Origin: DASYKS01 sp035995205
Lineage (GTDB): Bacteria; Acidobacteriota; Thermoanaerobaculia; Multivoradales; UBA5704
Length of the DNA stretch: 64,000 bases
Assembly: GCA_035995205.1 (NCBI GenBank)
Contig: DASYKS010000110.1
Location: forward strand, 1-64,000
Direction of reading: 5' to 3'
The number at the start of each line of letters is the position of its first letter. Positions within the stretch are counted from its first letter, which is position 1. A program made the translations under genes and the position numbers. Positions 12,001 through 18,547 of the stretch are shown here, in pieces. The notes under the pieces were generated by a model, which saw only the letters and a list, made by a program, of their open reading frames with translations, did not search any database and was not told the origin of the DNA.

Positions 12001-15000
12001 GCCAGTAGGCGAGCTGGCGATCGATCCCGTCGTGCGCGAATTGCTCGCGCTGCCTTGCCGCGACGGCGGAAAATTGGATCGGCAACGGCGGCAGAGGGGA
12101 CGGCCGGCGGGCGGCGAACGCCGGATAGATCGCGAACAGCTCGCGCCCGAACAGGCCCAGCGACGTGCCGTCCGACACGATGTGGTGAAAGCTGTAGATC
12201 AGCGCGTAGTCGACCGGCGCCAGGCGGAGCAGGACGCAGCGCATCAGCGGCGCCCGCCCTAGATCGAAGGGACGATGCAGCTCGATCCGGGACACCCGCG
12301 TCGCTTCCGGTTCTCGCCGCTCCGCCGGCAGCGCCGCCAGGTCGATCTGCGGCAACTGGACCGGCACGCTCGGATGAATCGTCATCCGCGGGCGTCCGGC
12401 GTGATCGCCGAAGCTCGCGCGGAGCGTCTCGTGGCGTTGCACCACCTCGGCGAGCGCCGCGGCGAGCGCGGGCACGTCGACCGCCTGGCCCAGCCGCTGG
12501 GCCGAGCCGAGGGTGTAGAACGCATTGTCCGGCACCAGCCGGTCGAGCAGCCAGAGGCGCTCCTGCGAGAAGGACAGGGGCGCCCCACTCTGCGGTGCGC
12601 TGTCGGCAGGCGGAACGGTGCCGCCGGCCGCCGGTTCGGCCGCCGGCGCAGCTTCGGTAGGCCTTGCCCCGACCCGGGCATCGATCCAGGCGGCGAGCCG
12701 CGCCACGGTCGGCGCTTCGAACAGCGCGTCGAGCGGCACTTCCACTCCCAGCGTCGTGCGCAGGCGGGCGGCGAGGCCGGTCGCGACCAGGGAGCTGCCG
12801 CCGAGATCGAAGAAGTCGTCGTGGACTCCCACCTCGACGAAACCGAACAGCTCCGACCAGACCGCCGCCACGACCCGCTCGGTGATGCTCTCCGGCGCCA
12901 CGTACGCGACACCCAGACGCGGCCGCGCGTGGCCGGCCGACGACGAGTCGCTCGCCGAGCCCGCCACCTCCGGCGTCTCGCGCGCGGCGACCGGCAGGGC
13001 GAAGCCCATCAAGGGGAGCGGCACCGCCTCGATCCAGTAGCGTCGCCGTTCGAACGGATAGGTCGGCAGCGTCACCCGGCGGCGCTGCTCGGAGCGGTAC
13101 AGCGCCCCCTCGTCGACCTCGGCGCCGGAGACCCAGAGCCGGCCGAGCGCGCTCAAAGAAAGCGCGCTTTCGCGCTCCGCCGCGCCCTCCCCTCCGATCG
13201 TGCCGAGCGGCGCGAGAGCGGGAAACGCGGCGGTCGCGGGGTGGCGCCGCACGAGGGTCGACAGCGAGCGGCCGGGGCCCACTTCCAGGAACGTCGCCTC
13301 GCCTTCCCCCGCGAGGGTCGAAAGGCCGTCGGCGAACCGCACGGTCCGGCGCAGGTGCGACGCCCAATAGTCCGGGTCGGTCGCCTGCTCGGCGGTGATC
13401 CAGGTGCCGGTGAGGTTCGAGACGAACGGCAGCCGCGGCGCTTTCCGCGCGACCCCCTCGACCGCGGCGGCGTACTCGGAAAGCGCCGGGTCCATCGCCG
13501 AGGAATGAAACGCGTGCGCCGTGCGCAAGCGCCGGCTGGCCTGCCCGGCGGGCAGCTCCGGCTCGATCTTGCGCTCGAACCGCTCGATCGAGACCTCGGG
13601 TCCCGACACCACGCAGAGATCCGGCGCGTTGACCGCGGCGAGCGCGAGATCGGCCGGCATCCGCGCCGTCGTCCGCTGCTCGGAGAGCGGCACGGCGAGC
13701 ATCGCGCCCGGCGGCATCGCCTGCATCAGCCGGCCGCGCAGGGCGACCAGCGCGAGCGCGTCGGGCAGCTCGAACACCCCCGCGACGGTCGCCGCGACCA
13801 GCTCGCCCAGGCTGTGGCCGAGCAAGCCGTCCGGCCGCACGCCCCAGCTCCGCCAGAGCTTGGCGAACGACCATTCGAAGGCGAACAGCGCGGGCTGCGC
13901 CACTTCGGTGCGCAGGAACGCCGTGGCACTTTCCTCTTCCGGCGCGGAAAACAGCAGGTGGACGAGATCCACTCCAAGGTGCGGGGCGAGCAGAGCGCAG
14001 CAGCGATCGATCTCGGCACGGAAGACCGGCTCGGTTTCGTACAGGCCGCGCCCGAGCCGGCCGACCGGCGCGCCCTGTCCGGGAAAGAGAAAATAGATCC
14101 GCCGCTCGGCGGCCTGGCCGGTCGCGCCGTGCTCCGGATCGCGGCTCGTGAGCCGCTCGATCGCCTCCTGGTTCGAGCCGGCGACCACCGCGCGGCGATG
14201 GCGGAAACGATGGCGTCCGAGCGCGAGCGTGAAGGCGATATCGGCAAGCGCTTCGGACGAGGAGCTCAAGCTTGTAGCCAGCCGATCGGTCGCGGCGTCG
14301 AGCGCGCTTTCGGTGCGCGCCGAGAGCAGCAGCAGCTGGAGCGGCCGGGCCGGCCCCGAGACGGGCGGCGGAGGCGCCTGTTCGAGGATCGCGTGCGCGT
14401 TAGTGCCGCCCATGCCGAACGAGCTGACCGCGGCGCGCCGCGGCCCGGCTCCGGCCGGCCAGGGGATCGTCTCGGTATTGACATAGAACGGGCTCGCCGC
14501 CAACCCAAGCGCCGGGTTCTCTCGCTCGAAATGGAGCGTCTTCGGGATCTCCCCGCGCTCCAGGGCGAGGGCCGCCTTGATCAGACCGGCGACTCCCGAG
14601 GCGGCGTTCAAGTGGCCGATGTTCGGCTTGATCGAGCCGAGCGCGCAGCTGCCCGGCGGCAGCCCAGCGCCGAACGCCTCGACCAGCGCCGAGACCTCGA
14701 TCGGATCGCCGAGTGGCGTGCCGGTGCCGTGCGCCTCGACGAACCGGATGGTTTTCGGATCGACCTCCGCCAGCAGCTGCGCGGCGCGGATCACCTTCGC
14801 TTGGCCCGCCGCGCGCGGCGCGGTGTAGCTCGCCCGGGCGCGGCCGTCGTTGTTGACCGCCGAGCCTTTGATCACCGCGTGGATGCGGTCGCGCGCAGCG
14901 AGCGCGTCGGCCAGCCGTTTGAGCAGCACCACGCCGACGCCGTTGCCGAACACGGTCCCTTCGGCGCGCGCGTCGAACGCGCGGCAATGGCCGTCGGGCG

Positions 15001-15703
15001 AGACGATCCCGCCCTCCTGCCAGAGGTAGCCCCCGGTCTGCGGCAGGAGGATCGAGCTGCCGCCCGCGAGCGCCGCGTCGCATTCACCGTTCAACAGGCT
15101 CTGGGCCGCGAAATGGACCGCCACCAACGCGCTCGAACAGGCGGACTGAACCGCGACGCTCGGCCCTTCGAGGTCGAGCTTGTAGGAGGTGAGGGTGGCG
15201 AGATGATCCTTGTCGGCGCCGAGCAGTCCGCCGAACAGATCGCCCGCGCCGCCCCGGGGCAAGACGTGGCGCAGCGCGTAGATGCTCGCCGAGACGCCGA
15301 CGAACACGCCGATCGGCCCGGCGCTGCGCGCGGGATCGAGCCCGGCGTCTTCGAGCGCGGTCCACGCGCATTCGAGAAACAAGCGGTGCTGCGGATCGAT
15401 CGATTCCGCCTCGCGCGGCGAGAGGTCGAAGAACGGCGCGTCGAGCAGGTCGATGCCTTCGAGGTCGGCCGCCGCCCGGACACGCCGCGGGTCGGCCGTC
15501 TGCTCCGGCACGAGGCCGGCGGCGACCAGCTCTTCCTCCGCGAGCGGGCGGATCGACTCGACACCCGCGCACAGGTTCGCCCACAGCGCCTCCGTGTCGG
15601 CGGCGCCCGGAAAGCGGCCGGCGAGGCCGACGATCGCGACCTCCAGGCCGGTGGTCGCGTCGCCCGCGTCAGACGCTCGGCCCGAATCGCTCTCCTCGCT
15701 CAC
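1..15703 (-). CDS. Giant hybrid PKS/NRPS, partial (3' end beyond window)
   Basis: A single open frame of at least 5234 codons. I checked frame continuity at six places (near 15148, 8938, 6304, 2698 and 70, plus the start). Approximate domains by residue: KS 22-430 (active-site ACSSAL, HGTGT, KPNIGHL), AT 540-835 (GHSLGE; HAFH, typical of malonyl-CoA), ACP 938-1005, C1 1038-1465, A1 1495-1980, PCP1 2005-2075, C2 2122-2548, A2 2582-3088, PCP2 3105-3172, C3 3218-3648, A3 3682-4188, PCP3 4205-4278, sulfotransferase 4338-4582, C4 4638-5082, A4 from 5108, cut off. All four C domains keep HHxxxD. Specificity codes read by eye: A1 and A2 DILQVGMVW (near the known Gly code DILQLGLIW), A3 DFWSVGMVH (near the Thr code DFWNIGMVH). 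No KR, DH or loading domain is visible, so an upstream partner should supply the KS substrate. Start taken as GTG 15703, just before the KS; its ribosome site is weak. The product and the specificities are inferred. Confidence 0.95.
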   Translation of the reverse strand, partial: MSEESDSGRASDAGDATTGLEVAIVGLAGRFPGAADTEALWANLCAGVESIRPLAEEELVAAGLVPEQTADPRRVRAAADLEGIDLLDAPFFDLSPREAESIDPQHRLFLECAWTALEDAGLDPARSAGPIGVFVGVSASIYALRHVLPRGGAGDLFGGLLGADKDHLATLTSYKLDLEGPSVAVQSACSSALVAVHFAAQSLLNGECDAALAGGSSILLPQTGGYLWQEGGIVSPDGHCRAFDARAEGTVFGNGVGVVLLKRLADALAARDRIHAVIKGSAVNNDGRARASYTAPRAAGQAKVIRAAQLLAEVDPKTIRFVEAHGTGTPLGDPIEVSALVEAFGAGLPPGSCALGSIKPNIGHLNAASGVAGLIKAALALERGEIPKTLHFERENPALGLAASPFYVNTETIPWPAGAGPRRAAVSSFGMGGTNAHAILEQAPPPPVSGPARPLQLLLLSARTESALDAATDRLATSLSSSSEALADIAFTLALGRHRFRHRRAVVAGSNQEAIERLTSRDPEHGATGQAAERRIYFLFPGQGAPVGRLGRGLYETEPVFRAEIDRCCALLAPHLGVDLVHLLFSAPEEESATAFLRTEVAQPALFAFEWSFAKLWRSWGVRPDGLLGHSLGELVAATVAGVFELPDALALVALRGRLMQAMPPGAMLAVPLSEQRTTARMPADLALAAVNAPDLCVVSGPEVSIERFERKIEPELPAGQASRRLRTAHAFHSSAMDPALSEYAAAVEGVARKAPRLPFVSNLTGTWITAEQATDPDYWASHLRRTVRFADGLSTLAGEGEATFLEVGPGRSLSTLVRRHPATAAFPALAPLGTIGGEGAAERESALSLSALGRLWVSGAEVDEGALYRSEQRRRVTLPTYPFERRRYWIEAVPLPLMGFALPVAARETPEVAGSASDSSSAGHARPRLGVAYVAPESITERVVAAVWSELFGFVEVGVHDDFFDLGGSSLVATGLAARLRTTLGVEVPLDALFEAPTVARLAAWIDARVGARPTEAAPAAEPAAGGTVPPADSAPQSGAPLSFSQERLWLLDRLVPDNAFYTLGSAQRLGQAVDVPALAAALAEVVQRHETLRASFGDHAGRPRMTIHPSVPVQLPQIDLAALPAERREPEATRVSRIELHRPFDLGRAPLMRCVLLRLAPVDYALIYSFHHIVSDGTSLGLFGRELFAIYPAFAARRPSPLPPLPIQFSAVAARQREQFAHDGIDRQLAYWRKKLAGAPITELPADRPRTPLPSHRGATLRTVIGGEVFGPLMAFARSRSGSTFMALLGGFYSLVSRHVCQTDLVVGVPIAGRAHRDEEGLIGFFVNNLVLRADLSGDPSFGEIFARVRELALDAYSHQEVPFERLVEELAPRRDMSRNPLFQLMFNLMPKGQHHAEAEKLGGLLLMRSGTAPFDLQVYLFETSDRLTIGWEFATDLFEAATIERFAGHYRNVLAGAAENPEARLSELPLLGAAERAELLLVGRGAATPRAGATSWTVPERFAAQARRTPSATAVVTAAETLDYATLHGRVNGLARRLTALGIGAEAKVGIMVERGAALPVATLGVLTVGASYVPLDPGYPAERLAYMAADAGLAAVIVDGTSAGVARAATGATVQTVEISTGGEVAGGIGGDAEEVGSFAPLPESLAYTIYTSGSTGKPKGVELSHGALASFLAAMIERPGVGPEDVFVAVTSLSFDIAGLELFAPLLVGARTVIARRDEVADGRLLADLLAASGATILQATSSGWRVLLAAGWTGTLGLKALVGGEALPAALSAELLPRVASLWNMYGPTETAVWSTLDPVGPGAIAIGRPVPATRLYVVDSAGQPMPRGLPGEMWIGGAGVARGYHARPDLTAERFVPDAFSAAAGARLYRTGDLGRFLPDGRLECLGRTDHQVKVRGHRIELGEIESALAEAPGVLAAAAIVFGDGEDRRIAAYVVERPGAKLGEGAALRAALGAHLSGRLPEAYMPSTYTRLDRLPLTPNGKVDRKALPSPDLAGAVADGLEPPRTPTEKRLAGFWRELLGVAAVGVESNFFQLGGHSLLAMRLLARIREELGVELLLRRVFEAPTLGGLAAVIDGGGKDDPGGNPGEKDRKDAKDLKSAGEGEAVEPPPVPKAQAVSAPLSFAQQRLWLIDRLNPGNPFYNLGGAVRLSGPLDRGALHAALREIGRRHDTLRTRFAEVGGEPVQIVEPELALGSAEIDLSGLGQGRGEPELLRLSRAQFALPFDLEVAPLLRSWLLRFGAREHALVYSMHHIVSDGWSMGLLFGEVAQVYGALLLGRPPGLPPLPLQYADFAVQQRAWFAAGELARQLGYWREQLAGLPSSELPTDRPRPAVASHRGRTLSTAIAPDLVVRLEQLGRAHSASTFMVLLAGFQGLVARYVGEGDSVLGMPVANRTRSDVEGLIGFFVNTLVLRTSVAGDPTFAEAIERAKTTAFGAFGHQDLPFERLVEELAPRRDLGRNPLFQLIFNLVNVPFDGGVAGDLAMTQLPVSAETALVDLQLYLRLSPARLGLHWEYATDLFEASTIERLARHYETLLTGAAERPETRLFDLPLLGAAERAELLAAGTGAAALEPRGEVAGTVPALFAAQALRTPSSVAVVDASGTLDYATLLARVNVLARRLIALGVCREAKVGIAVERTAALPVAALGVLAAGASYVPLDPGYPAERLAYMAVDAGLAALIVDAEPVGDEAGLAALSSLAPFTVALGAGGMLGEPAAQESGGELAPRALPGALAYTIYTSGSTGRPKGVELSHGALVSFLAAMIQRPGIGASDVFVASTSLSFDIAGLELYAPLLVGARTVIARRDEVADGRLLADLLRASGATILQATPSGWRVLLASAWPGDAKLKALVGGEALPPALAAELGPKVGALWNMYGPTETAVWSTLDEVDPAGKPPITIGRPIPATEVHVADVHGNALPWGVPGELWIGGAGVARGYHGRPDLTAERFLPDPFSGVAGARLYATGDLARFLPDGRLEVQGRIDHQVKIRGHRIELLEIERVLADHQGVGQAAARVFGEGEDKRIAAYVVERPGTGLSGGTALRETLLAFLRGRLPEAMIPSSFSRLDRLPLTPNGKVDRKALPAPDAAGSATADAPLTPLHTPTEQRLAGIWRELLGVEQLGVESHFFDLGGHSLLAMRLISRIREDLGVELPLRRVFEAPQLGRLAAAIEPEGTERILAGSGADLVQTPPLRLPASDSVADRVAPAAPPLVPLGRQGDFPLSFAQERLWFLDRLAPGSPAYNVATAVRLVGSLWPSALSRALGEVIRRHETLRTTFGIAAGRPVQRVALPGQGTAIPAVDLSGLVGVSAEFPALVRREAVQPFDLERGPLVRATLVRLDAADHALLLTVHHVVSDAWSMGVLIAELVALYVAYARGRTSPLPELPVQYADFALWQRGWLSGAALAEQMEYWRRTLKSAPTLALPADRPRRGFPSDRGGRLMSAISPDLVERLRTFARDHEATLFMVLLAAFEALLARLSGERDLVVGTTIANRARTELEPLIGFFINTLALRADLSADPSFSSWLATARSAALGAYAHQDLPFEQLVAEIAPERDLARSPLFSVLFQLQPAAAATAGDPGLGLEVRPVEMEGQTAKFDLVVSVADGGVRDALGLEWKFRADLFDRSTVERWAGHWRHMLEGAVAAPETRISELPLLSATERDELVARWGRPESTFAPFALPQRFAEQAASRPDAIAVSMGGAVLTYGDLARRATVLARRLLAAGVAPGDLVGLCVERSIEMVVGILGILQAGAAYVPLDPHYPQERLAYLLADSGVRVLVTERRSLSGPPESGARVLLLEGAPEPSAWTRRLPAVAPELPAYVIYTSGSTGKPKGVVVTHANVARLFAATENELDFDPADVWTLFHSYAFDFSVWEIWGALLFGGRLEVVPYWLSRSPGELLRLLVDERVTVLSQTPSAFRQLQAIEAEEAAPVDHALSVVVFGGEALDLSSLRPWIARHGEDRPLLVNMYGITETTVHVTYRPLGAADAAGGSVVGPAIPDLSAQVVDLWNRVEPAPVGVPGEILVGGAGLALGYLRRPELTAERFVPDPASETPGARRYRSGDLGRRLPDGDLEYLGRIDTQVKVRGFRIELGEIEAAVLARPGVRECVVVAVLGQGGQAGDPRLVAYAVGDAVPTLAELRADLATRLPDYMLPSALVRLDALPLSAHGKVDRRALPAPERPGSGRSRLERERVAPATPLEVWLAGAWAEVLGVEADTIGVDDDFFEQGGNSIRGAVLINRLQQDLGELVQVVVIFDHPTIAALAAYVEAEHPEGKKRALASRGGYETRGTDGETTSMRRIDEAALATLAALVRPLGPPNAGAEEEKNPPALFVLSPPRSGTTLLRVMLAGHPLLFAPPELELLTYRTMGERRAAFSGRDSFWLEGVLRAVMEIRGTGVEAARDFVAECEARDLPTAQFFGLLQEELDGRMLVDKTPSYALDPEVLRRGEAEFSGARYLHLVRHPGGMIRSFEEAKLDQIFFRREHPFSRRELAELIWTASHRNILDFLAHVPRERHHRVIFEELVREPERVLRGVCEFLGLPYDPAMAAPYEERSSRRMTDGPHAASRALGDVKFLGHGGVRPQVAERWREQLDENELGRPTWEVASALGYPAPAGPSPWREIPARSEWPAGAEAPLSFAQERLWFLDRLMPGSSAYNMPVALRLSGGLDEAVLRASLEEIWRRHAVLRTTYREVDGRPLQRIGAADGFPLALADLSALPAERAAGEGERTVAAEASRPFDLAEGPLARGLAVRFVASEHGLLLRLHHIAADGWSLGVLVRELVATYAALARGRVSALPVLPLQYADYALWQRGWLVGERLEREIAYWRERLAGAPPIALPTDRPRRPARPVRGGWRGLALPARTVERLAEECRRAGATPFMGLLAAFAALLQRWTGQDDFSLGTPVAGRHRTEVEGVIGLFVNTLVLRVGLDRAPSWRELIARTRAVAVGAFAHQDLPFEKVVAELAPARDLATAPLFQVSFALQGAAEELPGGEEGAAALGLTLSSWAPWEAIGKFDLALTFSERGGPAGGPTGGMLGGLEYDRELFDPATLSRLAERLPRLLDALLARPETPIAELEVWAPSERHQIAFEWNDSAPRFIAEGRTIGARIAEQAGRAPDRVAVVGDGDHNVHLSYGELERRARSLALRLNRDFALGAEARVGLCVARTPTMVVGLLGIWFAGGAYVPLDPAYPAERLRYMLADSGAAAAGAVIVDPLGAS
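1960..2690 (-). other. Embedded sulfotransferase domain within the NRPS
   Basis: Lies between PCP3 and C4 of the giant synthetase, in the same frame. The 5'-phosphosulfate loop is seen as SPPRSGTTLLR near residue 4345 and the 3'-phosphate-binding segment as LHLVRHPGGMIRS. This matches the Sulfotransfer_3-type PAPS fold. Sulfotransferase domains are known in some PKSs (CurM, OlsA), where they sulfate a beta-hydroxyl ahead of a thioesterase. Here no thioesterase follows and the preceding module has a Thr-like code. Fold assignment is firm; the substrate is inference. Confidence 0.85.
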
Positions 15704-15744
15704 GGACGCCCCCCGGATTCCGCGTTCGAGGTGTTCGAAGTCAT
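15700..15744 (-). CDS. Possible 14-codon leader ORF overlapping the NRPS start
   Basis: ATG at 15744 opens 14 codons and ends in TGA that overlaps the NRPS GTG as GTGA. A purine-rich stretch (GAGAGGG) lies about 10 nt upstream of this ATG, a better ribosome site than the one directly before the GTG. It could couple translation into the synthetase or be chance. No family is recognisable. Confidence 0.25.
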   Translation of the reverse strand: MTSNTSNAESGGRP

Positions 15745-16036
15745 GGATTTCCAGCCCTCTCGACCTTTCTTGGCGTGCTCCTCCCAAACGACTTGCCCAA
15801 CCAGATTCTCCTTTAGGATCGGATCCCGGATGCTATCGTAGCGCCTGCGCCGAAACTGGCAGCGAGCGAAGGGTACGCTCGAACCGCAAACATCTTGGTG
15901 CCCCTTATAGCGGAAATCGTGACTCCGCCGTCCCTGTCTTTGGGGTCGAGCTGCACCCTACCTAGTGATCCGCGAATCCGCGCGGCGAAAACGCGCTTCT
16001 CCGTTCCCGAGGACTTCACCAGGAGCATCCCCGCCG
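15704..16036. other. Divergent intergenic region, NRPS / permease
   Basis: About 330 bp separate the minus-strand synthetase from the plus-strand permease. It must hold both promoters, but I could not identify a convincing -35/-10 pair or operator by eye. Confidence 0.6.
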
Positions 16037-18508
16037 ATGACCGATCTGGCTCGAACCTGGCGCCAAGCCGTGCGCGGCCTGGCCCGCACTCCCGCCCTCA
16101 CTTTCGCCGCGATCGCCTCGTTCGCTCTCGGTATCGGCGCCAACACTTTGATCTTCACTTTTTTGAACGCCCTGTTCCTCTCCCCCCTGCCGGTCACCGA
16201 CCCCGCGCGCCTGATCGCTATCTATTCGACCGATCCGGAAAACCCGGGGCTGCTACCCATCTCACAGCCGAACGCGGTCGATCTGCGCGAGCAGGTCAAG
16301 GCGTTCTCCGGCCTCGCCGCGGTCCGCTCCACGTCGGTCGCTCTGCTCGACGGCGGCGAGCCCGAGATGGTACCCGCCGCGCTGGTCAACGGCAATTACT
16401 TTTCGGTCTTGGGGCTGGTGCCCGAGCGCGGGCGGTTCTTCCAGCCCGAGGAGGACGCCGCGCCCGGCGCGGGCACCGCGGTGGTGCTCTCCCACGCGCT
16501 CTGGCAGCGCCGGTTCGGCGGCGCGCCCGGCCTGGTCGGCAAGACGATCCGGATCAACGGCCTGCCACTCACGGTGGCCGGCATCGCACCGGCCGATTTC
16601 GCCGGCCTGTCGCTGATCGACGAGCCGCCGCAGCTCTGGATTCCCCTGTCGCTTTCCCAGCAGATCCTAAGTGGCCCCCAGGCGCGCGGGCTGCTGCGCA
16701 GGAACGGCCGGCAGCTCCAGCTGGTCGCGCGCTTGCAGCCTACAATGACGCTCGACGCGGCGCGCGGCGCGCTCGACGCGGCGGCCCGCGACCTTGCGCG
16801 CATCTACCCGGAAGAGAATCGCGGCCTCGGCTTCGCAGCTCTGCCGCTCGCCGAGGCGACGATCCCCCAGGCCTTGCGCGGCCGGCTGGTGAAAGCCGGC
16901 GCGCTGCTCGCGGCGGTGGTCGGCCTGCTGCTGCTGGTGGCCGGCGCCAACGTCGCGAACTTGCTGCTCGCCCGCGCCCTCTCCCGCGACCGCGAGACCG
17001 CCGTGCGCGTGGCGCTCGGCGCGCGCCGCGGCCAGCTCGCCGCCCTGCTGTTGACCGAAGGGCTCGCGCTCGCTCTGGCCGGCGGCGCCGTCGGCCTGCT
17101 GCTCGCCTCGTGGGGGCGCGCTCTGCTCTGGCGACTGCGTCCGCCGTTCTTTCCCGAGTCGCTCGCGCCCCATCTCGACGCGCGGGTCCTCGCCTTCACC
17201 TTCGCGGTGTCGCTCGTGACCGGCCTGTTGTTCGGCCTGGCTCCTCTCGCCGGATCGCTGCGCACGGATCTCGCCGCAGCGCTCGGCAACGCAGCCGCCG
17301 CGATCGGCAGCGGGGGCTACGGCGGGCGCCGCGGCCCGGGGTCGCTGCGCGCGCTTTTGGTCGGCGCGCAGGTCGCCCTCTCCGCCGTCGTGCTGGTCGG
17401 CGCCGGGCTGTTCGTCCACAGCCTGATCCGCGCCGAGCAGACCGATCTCGGCTTCGAGCGCGAGCGCCTGTTCGGGATTCCCGTCGATCTCGGCGCGCGC
17501 GGCTACGCCCAGGAGCCGGCCCAGGAGTTCTACCGTAACGCGGTGGCGCGGGTGAAGGCCGTGCCGGGGGTCGCCTCGGCCGCCGTCAGCTCGCGCTTCC
17601 TGCTCGTCCCGGCCGGCGAACGGATAGGGCTCACGCCTTCCGACCGGCCGCCCGCGCCGGGAACCGAAGGGGTGCTGATCGGCGTCGACCGGGTCGGTCC
17701 GCGCTATTTCGAAACGGTGGGCCTCCGCCTCGTCGCCGGGCGCGGCTTTCTCGACTCCGACCGGTTGACCACGCCGCAGGTCGCGGTGGTCAACCGGGCT
17801 CTGGCCCGCTGGCTCTGGCCGGGGGAGAACGCGATCGGCCGGCGGTTCAATTTCAGCGGCGATCCGATCCCCACCGAGGTGGTCGGGATTACCGAGGACG
17901 CGCGGCTCGAAGGGGTGTCGAGCCCGCCCGAGCCGGTGGTCTGGGTCCCGGTCGCGCAGGCCTACTCGCCGGTGATGATCATCCTCGCGCGCACGGAGGG
18001 CGATCCGGCGCCGATCGCAGCTTTGGCGCGGCGCGAGATCCAGGCGCTCGACCGCGTCCTGCCGCTTCTCGAAGCGCGCACCATCCGCCAGGTCGCCGAG
18101 CGCTCGCTTTGGGCGCCGCGGATGAGCGCCGGCCTGCTCGCGGCGTTCGCGCTGCTCGCCGCCCTGCTCGCCGGGATCGGCATCTACGGCGTCGCCACAC
18201 ACGCCGCCCGCCAGCGCGACCGCGAGATCGGCCTGCGGATGGCACTCGGCGCCCAGCGCGGGCAAGTGCGGGCGCTGCTTCTCGGCGCCGGTTTCCGGCC
18301 GATCGCGATCGGCACCGCGGTCGGGCTGGCGGTAGCGTTCGCGTTCGCCCGCCCGTTCGCCCCGCTGTTGCTCGGCGTGTCGCCGTTCGACCCCTGGAGC
18401 TACGGCGCCGCCGCGCTCGCCCTGTTCGCCCTCGGGCTCCTCTCCCTGCTGTTACCCGCCTGGCGCGCCGCGCGCGCCGAGCCCGCGACCGCCTTGCGCG
18501 CCCAATGA
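16037..18508 (+). CDS. ADOP-type ABC transporter permease (MacB/FtsX family)
   Basis: An 823-residue membrane protein with the duplicated MacB_PCD-FtsX layout of ADOP (acidobacterial duplicated orphan permease) proteins. It has an N-terminal helix followed by a periplasmic domain. A central FtsX block follows (hydrophobic run then the ANVANLLLARA and RVALGARRGQL motifs). A second extracytoplasmic domain comes next, and then a C-terminal FtsX block (GIYGVATHAARQRDREIGLR, then LRMALGAQRGQVR). No ATPase gene is adjacent, as expected for orphan permeases. ATG 16037 is chosen over an earlier in-frame start because AGGAG lies 11 nt upstream and the family's usual N-terminus begins here. It lies 39 bp ahead of the P450 fusion and is probably co-transcribed with it. 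A role in exporting the NRPS product is plausible from position only. Confidence 0.9.
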   Translation: MTDLARTWRQAVRGLARTPALTFAAIASFALGIGANTLIFTFLNALFLSPLPVTDPARLIAIYSTDPENPGLLPISQPNAVDLREQVKAFSGLAAVRSTSVALLDGGEPEMVPAALVNGNYFSVLGLVPERGRFFQPEEDAAPGAGTAVVLSHALWQRRFGGAPGLVGKTIRINGLPLTVAGIAPADFAGLSLIDEPPQLWIPLSLSQQILSGPQARGLLRRNGRQLQLVARLQPTMTLDAARGALDAAARDLARIYPEENRGLGFAALPLAEATIPQALRGRLVKAGALLAAVVGLLLLVAGANVANLLLARALSRDRETAVRVALGARRGQLAALLLTEGLALALAGGAVGLLLASWGRALLWRLRPPFFPESLAPHLDARVLAFTFAVSLVTGLLFGLAPLAGSLRTDLAAALGNAAAAIGSGGYGGRRGPGSLRALLVGAQVALSAVVLVGAGLFVHSLIRAEQTDLGFERERLFGIPVDLGARGYAQEPAQEFYRNAVARVKAVPGVASAAVSSRFLLVPAGERIGLTPSDRPPAPGTEGVLIGVDRVGPRYFETVGLRLVAGRGFLDSDRLTTPQVAVVNRALARWLWPGENAIGRRFNFSGDPIPTEVVGITEDARLEGVSSPPEPVVWVPVAQAYSPVMIILARTEGDPAPIAALARREIQALDRVLPLLEARTIRQVAERSLWAPRMSAGLLAAFALLAALLAGIGIYGVATHAARQRDREIGLRMALGAQRGQVRALLLGAGFRPIAIGTAVGLAVAFAFARPFAPLLLGVSPFDPWSYGAAALALFALGLLSLLLPAWRAARAEPATALRAQ

Positions 18509-18547
18509 TTCGCCAGAAACTTTCCGACACGCGCCAAGGAGCCCACG

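Noticed and set aside
12275..15841. 1188-codon plus-strand frame opposite the KS-AT region
   Set aside because: Antisense shadow; basic, repetitive composition and no recognisable motif.
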